This document shows, piece after piece, positions 43,377-51,554 of a stretch of DNA of 64,000 bases (position 1 is its first letter; each line of letters starts with the position of its first letter). The position numbers were made by a program, and so were the translations under genes. The stretch comes from Rhodanobacter sp. (GTDB taxonomy: Bacteria; Pseudomonadota; Gammaproteobacteria; Xanthomonadales; Rhodanobacteraceae). The stretch is taken from NCBI GenBank assembly GCA_004298045.1, contig SCRM01000020.1:98320-162319 (forward strand). Direction: 5' to 3'. The notes beneath the pieces were generated by a model, which searched no databases, was not told where the DNA came from, and worked only from the letters and a program-made list of their open reading frames with translations.

Positions 43377-44420
43377 ATGTTTTGTCGAGCGAAGGTGCGG
43401 TTGTCCGCAGCGATGGTGTTGCTGGCCTGTGCCCCGGCGTGGTCGCAGTCGGCGCTGATGAAGCAGGCGCAAGGCTTGTTCAAGCCCCTGCCCGACACGC
43501 CGCCGGCGTTGCCGGGCAACCCGGCCACGCCGGCAAAGATCGAACTCGGCAAGATGCTCTATTTCGACCCACGGCTGTCCGAGAGCCATGCGATCAGCTG
43601 CAATTCCTGCCACATCATCGGCATGGGCGGCGTCGATCTGCAGGGGACCTCCCTCGGGCATCGCTGGCAGCACGGGGGGCGCAACGCACCCACGGTCTAC
43701 AACGCGGTATTCGGTGTCGCGCAATTCTGGGATGGCCGGGCCAAGGATCTCGAGCAGCAGGCGGGCGGACCGCTGGTGAATCCGGTCGAGATGGATACCA
43801 CCGAAGCGCACGTGGTGGAGCAGCTCAAAGGCATACCCGGCTACGCTCCCCGTTTCGCGCAGGCCTTTCCCGGCGCGCGTGACGCGGTGACCTTCGACAA
43901 CGTCCGCAGGGCCATCGCGCTTTTCGAAGCCACCCTGATCACGCCGAACGCCCCCTTCGACCGCTACCTGAAGGGGGACGAGCGCGCGCTCGACGCCGAC
44001 CAGAAGGCTGGCCTCGCGTTATTCATCAACAAGGGGTGCGCGGCCTGCCACAGCGGCGTCAATGTGGGCGGCCAGATGTATGCGCCGTTCGGTGTCGTCG
44101 AGCGCCCGGGCGCGGAGGTGCTGCCGCCCGGGGACACCGGGCGCTTCGCCGTCACCAAGACGGCCAGCGACGAGTACGTGTTTCGCGTTCCTTCGCTGCG
44201 CAACGTGACGCTTACTCCCCCGTATTTCCATTCCGGAAAGGTGTGGAGCCTGCACCAGGCCGTCGGGATCATGGGAAGCAGCCAGCTGGGTGCCAAGTTG
44301 AGCGACGACGAGGCGGCGAAGGTCGTCCACTTCCTGGCCGCGCTTGCCGGCGACCAGCCCAAGGTGACCCTGCCGGTTCTTCCCCCGAGCGGAGCAAACA
44401 CGCCTCGTCCACGCCCATGA
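43377..44420 (+). CDS. Di-heme cytochrome c peroxidase
   Basis: A 347-aa protein with a signal peptide (AAMVLLACAPAWSQ). The two heme c sites are CNSCH in SHAISCNSCHIIGMGG and CAACH in FINKGCAACHSGVNVGG. Between them are the conserved RNAPTVYNAVF and FWDGRAKDLEQQAGGPLVNPVEM, and near the end VPSLRNVTLTPPYFHSGKVWSL. It reduces periplasmic H2O2 using cytochrome c. The Anr box upstream indicates low-oxygen induction. The following 249-bp gap (44421-44669) shows no gene or box, so the next operon could be read from here. Confidence 0.95.
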   Translation: MFCRAKVRLSAAMVLLACAPAWSQSALMKQAQGLFKPLPDTPPALPGNPATPAKIELGKMLYFDPRLSESHAISCNSCHIIGMGGVDLQGTSLGHRWQHGGRNAPTVYNAVFGVAQFWDGRAKDLEQQAGGPLVNPVEMDTTEAHVVEQLKGIPGYAPRFAQAFPGARDAVTFDNVRRAIALFEATLITPNAPFDRYLKGDERALDADQKAGLALFINKGCAACHSGVNVGGQMYAPFGVVERPGAEVLPPGDTGRFAVTKTASDEYVFRVPSLRNVTLTPPYFHSGKVWSLHQAVGIMGSSQLGAKLSDDEAAKVVHFLAALAGDQPKVTLPVLPPSGANTPRPRP

Positions 44421-44669
44421 CGTCCGCCAGGAGGAGTGCGGCGGGGACACGGTCGACGCGAGGTACCGGTGGTGGGCCGGAAGGCGGGGAGGAATGGAAG
44501 AAAGGGGCACCATTTCGCCGTCTGGGCAGGCTCAGCAAGCTGCCCGTGACCTCGGTCGTGGAGTGCGAAATTCGCGGGGCAAGGTCACCTTCCCGAAGCC
44601 CCCGAACACGTTTTGACACCGGGGCCGGGCTAGGCCATAGTGCCGCCGTCTTGACCGCTGGGGACCGCC

Positions 44670-45215
44670 ATGATCCTTCAGAACCTCGTCTGGACCATTG
44701 CGCTGGCCGGCATGAGCCTGGTCGCGCTGGGCTTCATCCACGTGATCCGCCAGGCTGGCAAGCCGGCCGACGACGTGGCGACACGCAAGGCCGCGCACAC
44801 TTCCAACGTACTGCGACGATGGCTGTTCGGCGCCATGCTGGTCATCTTCGTGGGCGCCACCTGGGCCACGCTCCATCGGTTTCCGATCGCTTCACAGCAC
44901 GCCGCGCTGGATATCCAGCAGGTGGTGGACGTGACCGGGCAGCAGTGGTCGTGGCAGATCACGCCGAACACGGTGCGCGCCGGCAGTCCGGTGGAGTTCC
45001 GGGTGACCAGCAAGGACGTGAACCACGGCTTTGCCATCTACGCGCCGGACGGCCGGATCGCCGCCCAAACCCAGGCGATGCCGGGGTTCACCAACAAGCT
45101 GGTGCATACCTTCACCCAGCCCGGCACCTACCGGGTGATGTGCCTTGAGTACTGTGGCCTCGGGCATGCGCCCATGGTCTCCGAGTTCACGGTGGTCGCT
45201 GCGCGCGGAGGGTGA
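44670..45215 (+). CDS. Heme-copper oxidase-type subunit II with CuA site (NorS-like)
   Basis: A 181-aa protein with two membrane helices (residues 5-26 and 51-70) and a cupredoxin domain. The CuA ligands are complete: His119 (SKDVNHGF), Cys158, Glu160, Cys162, His166 and Met169 (MCLEYCGLGHAPM), plus the aromatic QQWSWQI electron-entry patch. It therefore accepts electrons from a soluble c-type cytochrome or cupredoxin. Short length and position in a II-I-SCO-membrane protein operon match NorS of the norSY-senC-orf1 (sNOR) clusters; a B-type oxidase subunit II is the alternative. Confidence 0.9.
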   Translation: MILQNLVWTIALAGMSLVALGFIHVIRQAGKPADDVATRKAAHTSNVLRRWLFGAMLVIFVGATWATLHRFPIASQHAALDIQQVVDVTGQQWSWQITPNTVRAGSPVEFRVTSKDVNHGFAIYAPDGRIAAQTQAMPGFTNKLVHTFTQPGTYRVMCLEYCGLGHAPMVSEFTVVAARGG

Positions 45216-45217
45216 TC

Positions 45218-46717
45218 ATGGCTGCTCTCACGATGTACCCCGAAAACGAACGTCTCGCCGGTGGCAATCGGGCCGCGTTCAACCTCTACGTCATCTCGGC
45301 CGTGGCGCTGTTCGTCCTGATGATGTTGCTCGGCCTGATCATGCGCATGGGCCAGGCGACCTGGCTGGCGGTGCAGCCCGATCTTTTCTACCGCATCCTC
45401 TCGATGCACGGCGCCGGGATGGTCGGCACCGCCGGCCTCGCCACCACGGCGGTGATGTGGTTCTTCCTGCGCGCGCATGTCCGGCTGCACCTGTGGGCGT
45501 TCGTCACCAATTACGTGATGTTCCTGCTCGGCGCGGCGTGCCTCATCTATGCCATTTTCGTCGATGGCTACGGCGCGCTGTGGACCTTCCTCTATCCGCT
45601 GCCGGTGCATGGCATGGGGTTGTGGAGCCCCGATGCGGCGGCGGTGTTCATGCTCGGCTACCTGCTGATCGGCGTGGGCATGCTGGTGTTCTACCTCGAC
45701 GCTGCCGCCGCCATCATCAAGGTGTACGGCAACCTCGGGCGCGCGCTGGGGCTGCAATGGCTGTTCCGCGGCACGATCGACCCGGATCACCCGAAGACCG
45801 TGGTGGCCAGCACCATGGTGATCATCTCCAACGTGCTGGGCATCCTGGCCGGTGCCGTGGTGCTGGTGATGAGCCTGGTCAACGCGTTCTATCCGGAGAT
45901 GGCGCTGGATGCGCTGCTGGCCAAGACCCTGATCTACTGGTTTGGCCACATGTACATCAACGCCACCATCTACATGGGCGTGATCGCGGTGTACGCGCTG
46001 CTGCCGCGCTACTCGGGCCGGCCCTACCCGATCTCGCGGGCGTTCCTGTGGTCCTGGGCGGTCAGCACGGTGTTCGTGACCCTCGTGTTTCCGCACCATC
46101 TGCTGATGGACTATGCCTTGCCGCGCTGGTTTGCGGTCATGGGCCAGCTGGTGTCGTACGGCGCGGGGTTCCCGGTGTTCCTGGTCACCATGTACGGCGC
46201 GCTCACCAACATCTACCGCGCGAACCTGCGCTGGACGATGCCGTCGCGGCTGATGGTGCTGTCGCTGTTCGGCTGGGCGGCGGGGATCGTGCCGGCCATC
46301 CTCGACGGCACCATCCGCGTCAATCTGGTGATGCACAACACGCAATGGGTGCCCGGGCATTTCCACTTCTACCTGTTGCTCGGCGTGCTGCCGATGGCGC
46401 TGGCGCTGATGTTCCACGTGATCGGCCAGCGTGCGGGCGCGCTGCCGAACAGCGCCGCCGACCGGCTGGGGTTGCCGGTCTACCTGATCGGCGGATTGAT
46501 CTTCACCCTGGCCTTTCTCGATGCCGGGCACCTCAGCGTGGCGCGGCGCATGGCCACGCACCTGCCGGAGTGGACCGGCACCGACAAGGTCGGGTCGATC
46601 GGCGCGATGCTGGTGGTGCTGGGCATGCTCTACTTCGCCGTGCGCATCACGGTGGGCCTGCTGAGGGCGCCGGCGCGCGGAGAGCCCGATGAAGGTCCTG
46701 CGAACACTGCTGGCTAG
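45218..46717 (+). CDS. Heme-copper superfamily subunit I, B-type, lacking the cross-linked Tyr (putative nitric oxide reductase, NorY-like)
   Basis: A 499-aa protein with about 12 helices, start ATG 45218 after GGAGGG. The ligand set is complete: His64 (SMHGAG), CuB-site His244 (WFGHMYINATIY), His293-His294 (FPHHLLMDY), and His381/His383 (WVPGHFHFYLL). In oxygen-reducing A and B oxidases the residue four after the first CuB His is the Tyr covalently joined to it. Here it is Asn248. That loss, the CuA partner, the SCO gene and the orf1-like gene match the sNOR group of heme-copper NO reductases. NO reduction is inferred; an atypical oxidase is not excluded. Confidence 0.85.
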   Translation: MAALTMYPENERLAGGNRAAFNLYVISAVALFVLMMLLGLIMRMGQATWLAVQPDLFYRILSMHGAGMVGTAGLATTAVMWFFLRAHVRLHLWAFVTNYVMFLLGAACLIYAIFVDGYGALWTFLYPLPVHGMGLWSPDAAAVFMLGYLLIGVGMLVFYLDAAAAIIKVYGNLGRALGLQWLFRGTIDPDHPKTVVASTMVIISNVLGILAGAVVLVMSLVNAFYPEMALDALLAKTLIYWFGHMYINATIYMGVIAVYALLPRYSGRPYPISRAFLWSWAVSTVFVTLVFPHHLLMDYALPRWFAVMGQLVSYGAGFPVFLVTMYGALTNIYRANLRWTMPSRLMVLSLFGWAAGIVPAILDGTIRVNLVMHNTQWVPGHFHFYLLLGVLPMALALMFHVIGQRAGALPNSAADRLGLPVYLIGGLIFTLAFLDAGHLSVARRMATHLPEWTGTDKVGSIGAMLVVLGMLYFAVRITVGLLRAPARGEPDEGPANTAG

Positions 46718-47306
46718 CCTCTTGCTGCTGGCGGCAGGCCTCGCCGTGCTGGCTGTCGCCACCCATGGGTTTCGCGCCTATACCAGCGAGACGGCCCGCC
46801 GCATCGACATCCGCGAGCATCCCCGCACGGTGCCATCCACGCCGTTGCAGACCGCCGATGGGCAACGCACCAGTTTCGGGGAGCTGCGCGGGCGCTGGCT
46901 GCTGGTCGATTTCATCTACACGCGGTGCCTGACCTACTGCTCGGTGCAGGGCAGCGAGTTCGCGCGCCTGCAACAGGAACTCGCCGGGCCGATCGCCGCC
47001 GACAAGGTGGCGCTGCTGAGCATCAGCTTCGACCCGGCCCGCGACGATCCCACGGCGCTGGCGGATTACCAGCGCCGGCATGGCGACCGTGGCACCGGCT
47101 GGATCGCGGCGCGCCCGGTCGACCGGGCGGGCCTGGCCGAGTTGCTGCACCGGTTCGGCGTGGTCGCGGTGCCGGATGGCATCGGCGGCTTCGTGCACAA
47201 CGCGGCGATCGCGGTGGTTGATCCGGGCGGCCGGATCGTCGCGATCCTGGACTGGAACGACTGGCAGGCCGCCGCCGGTTACGTCCGCCGGTCGCTCCGG
47301 TCATGA
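46689..47306 (+). CDS. SCO1/SenC-family copper chaperone
   Basis: A 205-aa membrane-anchored thioredoxin-fold protein. It has an N-terminal helix (LASLLLLAAGLAVLAVA), the copper motif Cys-x3-Cys in DFIYTRCLTYCSVQGSEF, and the third ligand His in GGFVHNAAIAVVD. It delivers copper to the CuA centre of subunit II. The start lies 29 bp inside the end of the subunit I gene, and it overlaps the next gene by 4 bp, so the operon is tightly coupled. Confidence 0.93.
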   Translation: MKVLRTLLASLLLLAAGLAVLAVATHGFRAYTSETARRIDIREHPRTVPSTPLQTADGQRTSFGELRGRWLLVDFIYTRCLTYCSVQGSEFARLQQELAGPIAADKVALLSISFDPARDDPTALADYQRRHGDRGTGWIAARPVDRAGLAELLHRFGVVAVPDGIGGFVHNAAIAVVDPGGRIVAILDWNDWQAAAGYVRRSLRS

Positions 47307-47890
47307 AACCGTCCGCCGGCCGCTGGTGCCTGGCCGGCGCGTTGCTCTGGGCGGCACTCGCCTTGCCGCCCGTGCGGCACGCGCTCGAATCCGCGATGAC
47401 CCTGCACATGCTGGTCCAGATCCCGTTGCTGGCGCTGGCCGGTGCCTGGTTGGCGCAGGGAACGCCCCGCTGGCTCGAACGATCGCTGGCGGCGTGGAAC
47501 CATCGCGGCATCAGCGGCCTGCTGCTCGCCTCGCTGGCCGGCCTGGCCTGGATGCTGCCGCTGGCGCTGGACGCGGCGCTCAACGACCCGTGGACCGAAC
47601 TGGCCAAATTTCTCAGCGTGCCGCTGCTGATCGGCGCGCCGGTCGCCCTGAGCTGGCCGCGCGCGGGCTTCGTGGTGCGCGGCATCGTCCTGCTCGAACT
47701 GATCGCCACGATGCTGCGCCTGGGCTGGCTCTACCTGATTTCACCGGAACGCCTGTGCAGCAACTACCTGCTGGACGACCAGCAACGGCTCGGCAGGATG
47801 CTCCTCGTCATCGGCTTCGCTGTGCTGCTGATCCTCGTCTGGAAGCTGATGTGGGGGCACGTCGGCGGGCACGCGACGCACGACGATTGA
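47303..47890 (+). CDS. Membrane protein of the NorSY-type operon (orf1-like)
   Basis: A 195-aa protein with about five hydrophobic helices. Helix 2 has MTLHMLVQIPLLALAGAWLAQG, reminiscent of the His-containing helix of oxidase assembly factors (CtaG/DUF1404-like). Other helices are ISGLLLASLAGLAWMLPLALD and FVVRGIVLLELIATMLRLGWLYLI, with a C-terminal His tail. ATGA overlap with the SCO gene. Probably helps metal insertion or assembly; only position and topology support this. Confidence 0.75.
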   Translation: MKPSAGRWCLAGALLWAALALPPVRHALESAMTLHMLVQIPLLALAGAWLAQGTPRWLERSLAAWNHRGISGLLLASLAGLAWMLPLALDAALNDPWTELAKFLSVPLLIGAPVALSWPRAGFVVRGIVLLELIATMLRLGWLYLISPERLCSNYLLDDQQRLGRMLLVIGFAVLLILVWKLMWGHVGGHATHDD

Positions 47891-47922
47891 CCGGGTGGAC
47901 GCGATTGGCCGTCCAAACCGGA

Positions 47923-47961
47923 GTCGGGTTCACGTTCCGGGGCCGGACAAGTGAACCCGAC
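47923..47961. terminator. Hairpin between convergent operons (GTCGGGTTCAC / GTGAACCCGAC)
   Basis: Perfect 11-bp arms (47923-47933 and 47951-47961), with an inner CCGG..CCGG pairing, lie between the ends of the NOR-type operon and hemQ. It probably serves as a two-way terminator and belongs to the GGTTCATTT repeat family seen near 35.1-35.7 kb. Confidence 0.6.
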
Positions 47962-47980
47962 CCCGTTCGATTCCTCGCCG

Positions 47981-48649
47981 TCAGGCGTACTGCGCCAGCC
48001 CATCCTCCAGCGGGAAATAGCGCCCGACGATGAACGGGTGTTCGTCCTGCATGTACAGCCGGGACTTGGATTCCCGCAGCTTGCGCACGCAGTCGACCAG
48101 GCGGCTCAGGTCGTTGGTCTCGAAGGTCAGCAGCCATTCGTAGTCGCCCAGCCCGAAGCCGTACACGCCGTTGGTGAGGATGTCAGGCGTGAATTCGTGG
48201 CCGATGTCGCCGTGGTCGCCGATGAGCGCCTTGCGCTCCCACTTGGGCAGCAGGTAGTACTCCGGCTTGCGGATGAAGGGATAGAAGCACAGGTATTCGC
48301 GTGGGCGCATGCCGATCGCGAACGAGGTCGGGTGTTCGGAGAATTCGAACGGCTTGGTGATGCCGGTGAACGCGTGCGGCGTGGTGATGTAGCGGCCCAG
48401 CGACGAGCGGCGGATCTCCAGTTGCAGGTCCTGGATGTCGTTGAAGTGGTCGGCGAACATCCAGAAGAGGATGTCGGTGTGGGCCTGGAAACCCTGCACG
48501 ACGTAGGTGCCGCGCAGGCCGACGCGGTCGGCGTATTTGTCGAAAATTTCGACCACTTCCCGAATCGCGTCTGCGCGGTCGTCCTTGTCCGCCTTCTGCC
48601 ATTTCGCGGTGAACTTGATTGCCAGTTGGGCGGTGAATTGGGTTTGCAT
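47981..48649 (-). CDS. hemQ: Coproheme decarboxylase / hydrogen peroxide-dependent heme synthase (chlorite dismutase family)
   Basis: A 222-aa protein, start ATG 48649, last gene of the hem operon. Family blocks: RGTYVVQGFQAHTDILFWMF, LGRYITTPHAFTGI, REYLCFYPFIRKPEYYLLPKWERKALIGDHGDIG and FGLGDYEWLLTFE. Tyr123 corresponds to the catalytic Tyr and His146 to the proximal heme ligand of Firmicute/actinobacterial ChdC. It should convert iron-coproporphyrin III to heme b with two oxidative decarboxylations. The Arg needed for chlorite dismutation is not evident, which argues against a true chlorite dismutase. Its partners are hemY and hemH, a complete coproporphyrin branch. Confidence 0.9.
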   Translation of the reverse strand: MQTQFTAQLAIKFTAKWQKADKDDRADAIREVVEIFDKYADRVGLRGTYVVQGFQAHTDILFWMFADHFNDIQDLQLEIRRSSLGRYITTPHAFTGITKPFEFSEHPTSFAIGMRPREYLCFYPFIRKPEYYLLPKWERKALIGDHGDIGHEFTPDILTNGVYGFGLGDYEWLLTFETNDLSRLVDCVRKLRESKSRLYMQDEHPFIVGRYFPLEDGLAQYA

Positions 48650-48668
48650 GGTGGTGGCTGTCCGTGGT

Positions 48669-49163
48669 TCAGGCGGTAGTGCGAAGCGACTGCTTGATGG
48701 CCGCAATCTGCTTGCCGTGGAGGTCGTCGTGGATCCAGATGGTGTCGAGCAGGTTCTTCAGGCTGATGCGGCCGAATGGTGGGTGTTCCAGCGACCGTTC
48801 GGCCAGCACGCGTTCGTGGGTTTCGTTGAACAGCGCCTGCAGGTCCCGGAAGCGCGACTCTTCCAGCAGGCGGATCAACTCCGCCTTGGAGAACGTCCCG
48901 CTGGCCGGTTGGTCATGACCGCAGCTTTGTTGCAGGCCGGCGGCGAGCAGCGACGGGTCCTGTTCCTCCACGCGTTCGCTGCGCGACTGCAGCGCATCGA
49001 GCACCAGCGCGGCGGTGGCGCGTTCGCTCGCCTGCAGGTGGTGGGCGAGCTGGGCGATGGAAGGCCCGCCGTCGGGCGGCCGCGCGTTCAACTGCTCGTC
49101 CGTCAGGCCGTCGAGGCTGTCCAGCAGCGCCTTGCGGGCCCGGCCAAGGTTTTCAATCAACAT
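48669..49163 (-). CDS. DinB-superfamily (DfsB-type) helical-bundle protein in the hem operon
   Basis: A 164-aa protein with the four-helix-bundle pattern and the DinB metal histidines: one in IAQLAHHLQASERATAALV, another in TIWIHDDLHGKQIAAIKQ. It overlaps the end of hemY by 11 bp and precedes hemQ by 19 bp, so it is co-transcribed with heme genes. DinB-like proteins are thiol-dependent or metal-dependent enzymes of various kinds. A role in heme or porphyrin handling is inferred from position. Confidence 0.8.
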   Translation of the reverse strand: MLIENLGRARKALLDSLDGLTDEQLNARPPDGGPSIAQLAHHLQASERATAALVLDALQSRSERVEEQDPSLLAAGLQQSCGHDQPASGTFSKAELIRLLEESRFRDLQALFNETHERVLAERSLEHPPFGRISLKNLLDTIWIHDDLHGKQIAAIKQSLRTTA

Positions 49164-50607
49164 GCAGCGTCTCCGGTGTGTTCAGCAGGTTTCGTTGTGT
49201 CAGGTGGTCGACCAGCGCGTGCGCGGCCTGCTCGCCCTGGCGGATGCAGTCCGGCAGGCCCACGCCGCCGTAGGAGGCCCCGGCCAGGAACACGCCGGGG
49301 AGCGCCGCGGCCATGGCCTTGCGGGTCTGCTCCAGGCGGTCGAGATGACCGACCGCGTATTGCGGCATCGCGTGCTTCCAGCGGGTCACGTGGCAGAACG
49401 CCGGGGTTTCGCGCAGTTGCGTGATCCGCCGCAGGTCGGCCATGACGGCGTCGACGATGGCCTCGTCGGGCGCATCGACGAGCTGCGCGTCGTGGGCGCC
49501 GCCGATGTAGCTGCGCAGCAGCGCCGCGCCGCGCGGGGCCACGTGCGGCCATTTGAGATGCGACCAGGTGCAGGCCGTGATGGCATGGCCCGTGCCGCGC
49601 GGCACGACGAAACCGGTGCCGTCCAGCGACGTCCCGGTGATGCCGTGCGGAAAGGCCATGACCACATTGGCGACCGAGGTCGGCGGCAACGTCGCCACCG
49701 GCGGGATGGCGCTCCCGGCCACCGGGAGCAGGCTGGTCGCGGCGGCGTCCGGCAGCGCCAGGATGATGGCGTGCGCATCCAGCGACCGCCCGTCGGCCAG
49801 CTCCACGCGGTAGTGCCCGTCCTGTTTCCGGATGGCGCTTGCCGTGCTGTTGCGGAGCACCGTGCACATTGCCAGCCGCTCTTCGAGCCGCGCGGTCAGG
49901 GCCTGCAGGCCGGTCCTGAAGGTGAGGAACGGCCCGCGGTTCTGGTTGCCGGCCGGTGCCGGCTTCGCGTGGCCGTAGAGGGTGCCCATCGCGCGGATCA
50001 GGCTGCGCCCGTTCCGGCTCGCCCGATCGATCTGCGGAAACAGGGCCTGCAGGCTGTAATGGTTGACGTCGCCGGCGTAGATGCCCGACAGCAGCGGCTC
50101 GATCAGGCGGTCGACGACTTCGTTGCCCAGCCGGCGGCGGAAAAAGGCGCCGGCTGGCTGGTCGCCGGCGAGGTCCGGGCCGTGCGCGAACAGATCCCGA
50201 ACCACTCGCAGCTTGCCGGCCGGGGAGAGCAGCGGCGACCGGAGCAGCGGCCCCAGCCGGACCGGAATGCCCATCATGGTGCCGGCCGGAATCGGGTACA
50301 GGCGATCGCCCCTGGCGATGAACGCCTGGCCCGTGTGGCTACGGACCAGGTCGTCCGCCAGGCCCAGGTCGCGTACGAGCTGGCCGGCGGCCGGCTTGCT
50401 CGCCACGAAGGAATCCGGGCCGTGTTCGATCAGGAAACCATCGCGGGTGGTCGTCCGGATCTTGCCGCCGAGCCGCGGGGCCGATTCCAGCAGCGCCAGC
50501 CGGGGCATCACGCCCTGGTCCGCCAACCCCTGCTGCAGGCGAAAGGCCGCCGCGAGCCCGGTCACGCCGCCGCCGATGATGACGGCGTGCAGCGGCTCCG
50601 CGCTCAT
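49153..50607 (-). CDS. hemY: Coproporphyrinogen III / protoporphyrinogen oxidase, HemY (CgoX) type
   Basis: A 484-aa FAD enzyme. N-terminal Rossmann motif HAVIIGGGVTGLAAAFRLQQ, then LLESAPRLGGKIRTTTRDGFLIEHGPDSF, the conserved RLIEPLLSGIYAGD, and C-terminal FAD block FLAGASYGGVGLPDCIRQGEQAA. These closely follow the Bacillus-type HemY, which oxidises coproporphyrinogen III to coproporphyrin III with oxygen. The start overlaps the hemH stop by 4 bp. Most gammaproteobacteria use HemG or HemJ, so HemY next to hemH and hemQ is noteworthy. Confidence 0.92.
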   Translation of the reverse strand: MSAEPLHAVIIGGGVTGLAAAFRLQQGLADQGVMPRLALLESAPRLGGKIRTTTRDGFLIEHGPDSFVASKPAAGQLVRDLGLADDLVRSHTGQAFIARGDRLYPIPAGTMMGIPVRLGPLLRSPLLSPAGKLRVVRDLFAHGPDLAGDQPAGAFFRRRLGNEVVDRLIEPLLSGIYAGDVNHYSLQALFPQIDRASRNGRSLIRAMGTLYGHAKPAPAGNQNRGPFLTFRTGLQALTARLEERLAMCTVLRNSTASAIRKQDGHYRVELADGRSLDAHAIILALPDAAATSLLPVAGSAIPPVATLPPTSVANVVMAFPHGITGTSLDGTGFVVPRGTGHAITACTWSHLKWPHVAPRGAALLRSYIGGAHDAQLVDAPDEAIVDAVMADLRRITQLRETPAFCHVTRWKHAMPQYAVGHLDRLEQTRKAMAAALPGVFLAGASYGGVGLPDCIRQGEQAAHALVDHLTQRNLLNTPETLHVD

Positions 50608-51554
50608 GCCGGCACCGCCATCGCATGCGCCAGCGCGTCCAGCGCCGCATCCGCCAGGCCGTCGATGAACAACGGCGCAGCATTCGGCATGGCGGGGCGG
50701 ATATAACGACCGCCCAGCTCATTCACGACGGCTCGACATTCGATATCCATGTCGTAGAGCACCTCGAGATGCTCGGCGACGAATCCGGTCGGGCAATAAA
50801 TGAAGGTGCGATAGCCGCCATGCCGATACAGGCCGCGGGTCAATTCGCGGATATCCGGGCCGAGCCAGACATCCGCGGTTCTTCCGGCGCTTTGCCATGC
50901 CGTGGCATATCGCCCGAGTCGCGCTGCCCGTGCAATGGCGCGCGCGCTTTCCTCCAGTTGCCGCTGATAATGCTCGCTCACGCCCGGCATGGTTTTCGGC
51001 AGGCTGTGCGAGGAGAAAACGACCGCCGTCGTGCTGACCTCGTCTTCCGGAATGGCGGCCAAGGCAGTTTCGATTTGCCCGGCCCAGTGGCGGATGAACT
51101 TCTCTTGCCGGTACCAACCAGATACGGTCGTTATCGTGAGGCCACCCAGCCGCACAGCAGCCGCCTGCGCACGCGCGGCGTAGCCCTGCACGCTGGCGTT
51201 GCCGTCGTATGGCGCCAGCACCAGCGCCACCGCCTGCGTGATGCCGTCCCGGTGCATCGCCGCGACCGCGTCCTCGATGAAGGGCTCCGCGTGTTTCAGG
51301 CCGATGTATGACTTGAACGCATACCCGCAGCCGCGGGCGTTCAGGGCTGCCGCCAGTGCGTCCGCCTGCCCTTTCGTGATGCGGCCCAGCGGCGAAATGC
51401 CGCCGATGGCCCGATAGCGGTCCTTGAGATCCTGCAGCAGGGCATCGGTTGGTTTTTGCCCGTGACGGATATGGGTATAGAACGACTCGATGGCGTCGGG
51501 ACTGTGCGGTGTGCCGTACGCCATGACCAGCAGTCCAATGGTTTGTTGCGGCAT
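50604..51554 (-). CDS. hemH: Ferrochelatase of the Bacillus (coproporphyrin, CpfC) type
   Basis: A 316-aa protein, start ATG 51554. It is strikingly like the Bacillus enzyme: VMAYGTP near the start, THIRHGQKPTDALLQDLKDRY, IGGISPLGRIT, YIGLKHAEPFIEDAVAAMH, SSHSLPK and GFVAEHLEVLYDMDIEC. Active-site His183 and Glu264 fall at exactly the B. subtilis positions, along with Tyr13 and His88. Typical proteobacterial ferrochelatases are longer and differ in these blocks. It inserts iron into coproporphyrin III in the monoderm pathway. First gene of hemH-hemY-dinB-hemQ; transfer from a Gram-positive or similar donor is likely. Confidence 0.93.
   Translation of the reverse strand: MPQQTIGLLVMAYGTPHSPDAIESFYTHIRHGQKPTDALLQDLKDRYRAIGGISPLGRITKGQADALAAALNARGCGYAFKSYIGLKHAEPFIEDAVAAMHRDGITQAVALVLAPYDGNASVQGYAARAQAAAVRLGGLTITTVSGWYRQEKFIRHWAGQIETALAAIPEDEVSTTAVVFSSHSLPKTMPGVSEHYQRQLEESARAIARAARLGRYATAWQSAGRTADVWLGPDIRELTRGLYRHGGYRTFIYCPTGFVAEHLEVLYDMDIECRAVVNELGGRYIRPAMPNAAPLFIDGLADAALDALAHAMAVPA

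Noticed and set aside
45218..46717. Ordinary cytochrome c oxidase subunit I
   Set aside because: The Tyr expected four residues after the first CuB histidine is Asn, and the operon context fits sNOR clusters better.
47981..48649. Chlorite dismutase for perchlorate respiration
   Set aside because: The operon with hemH and hemY and the Tyr/His pattern indicate coproheme decarboxylase; no perchlorate reductase genes are present.
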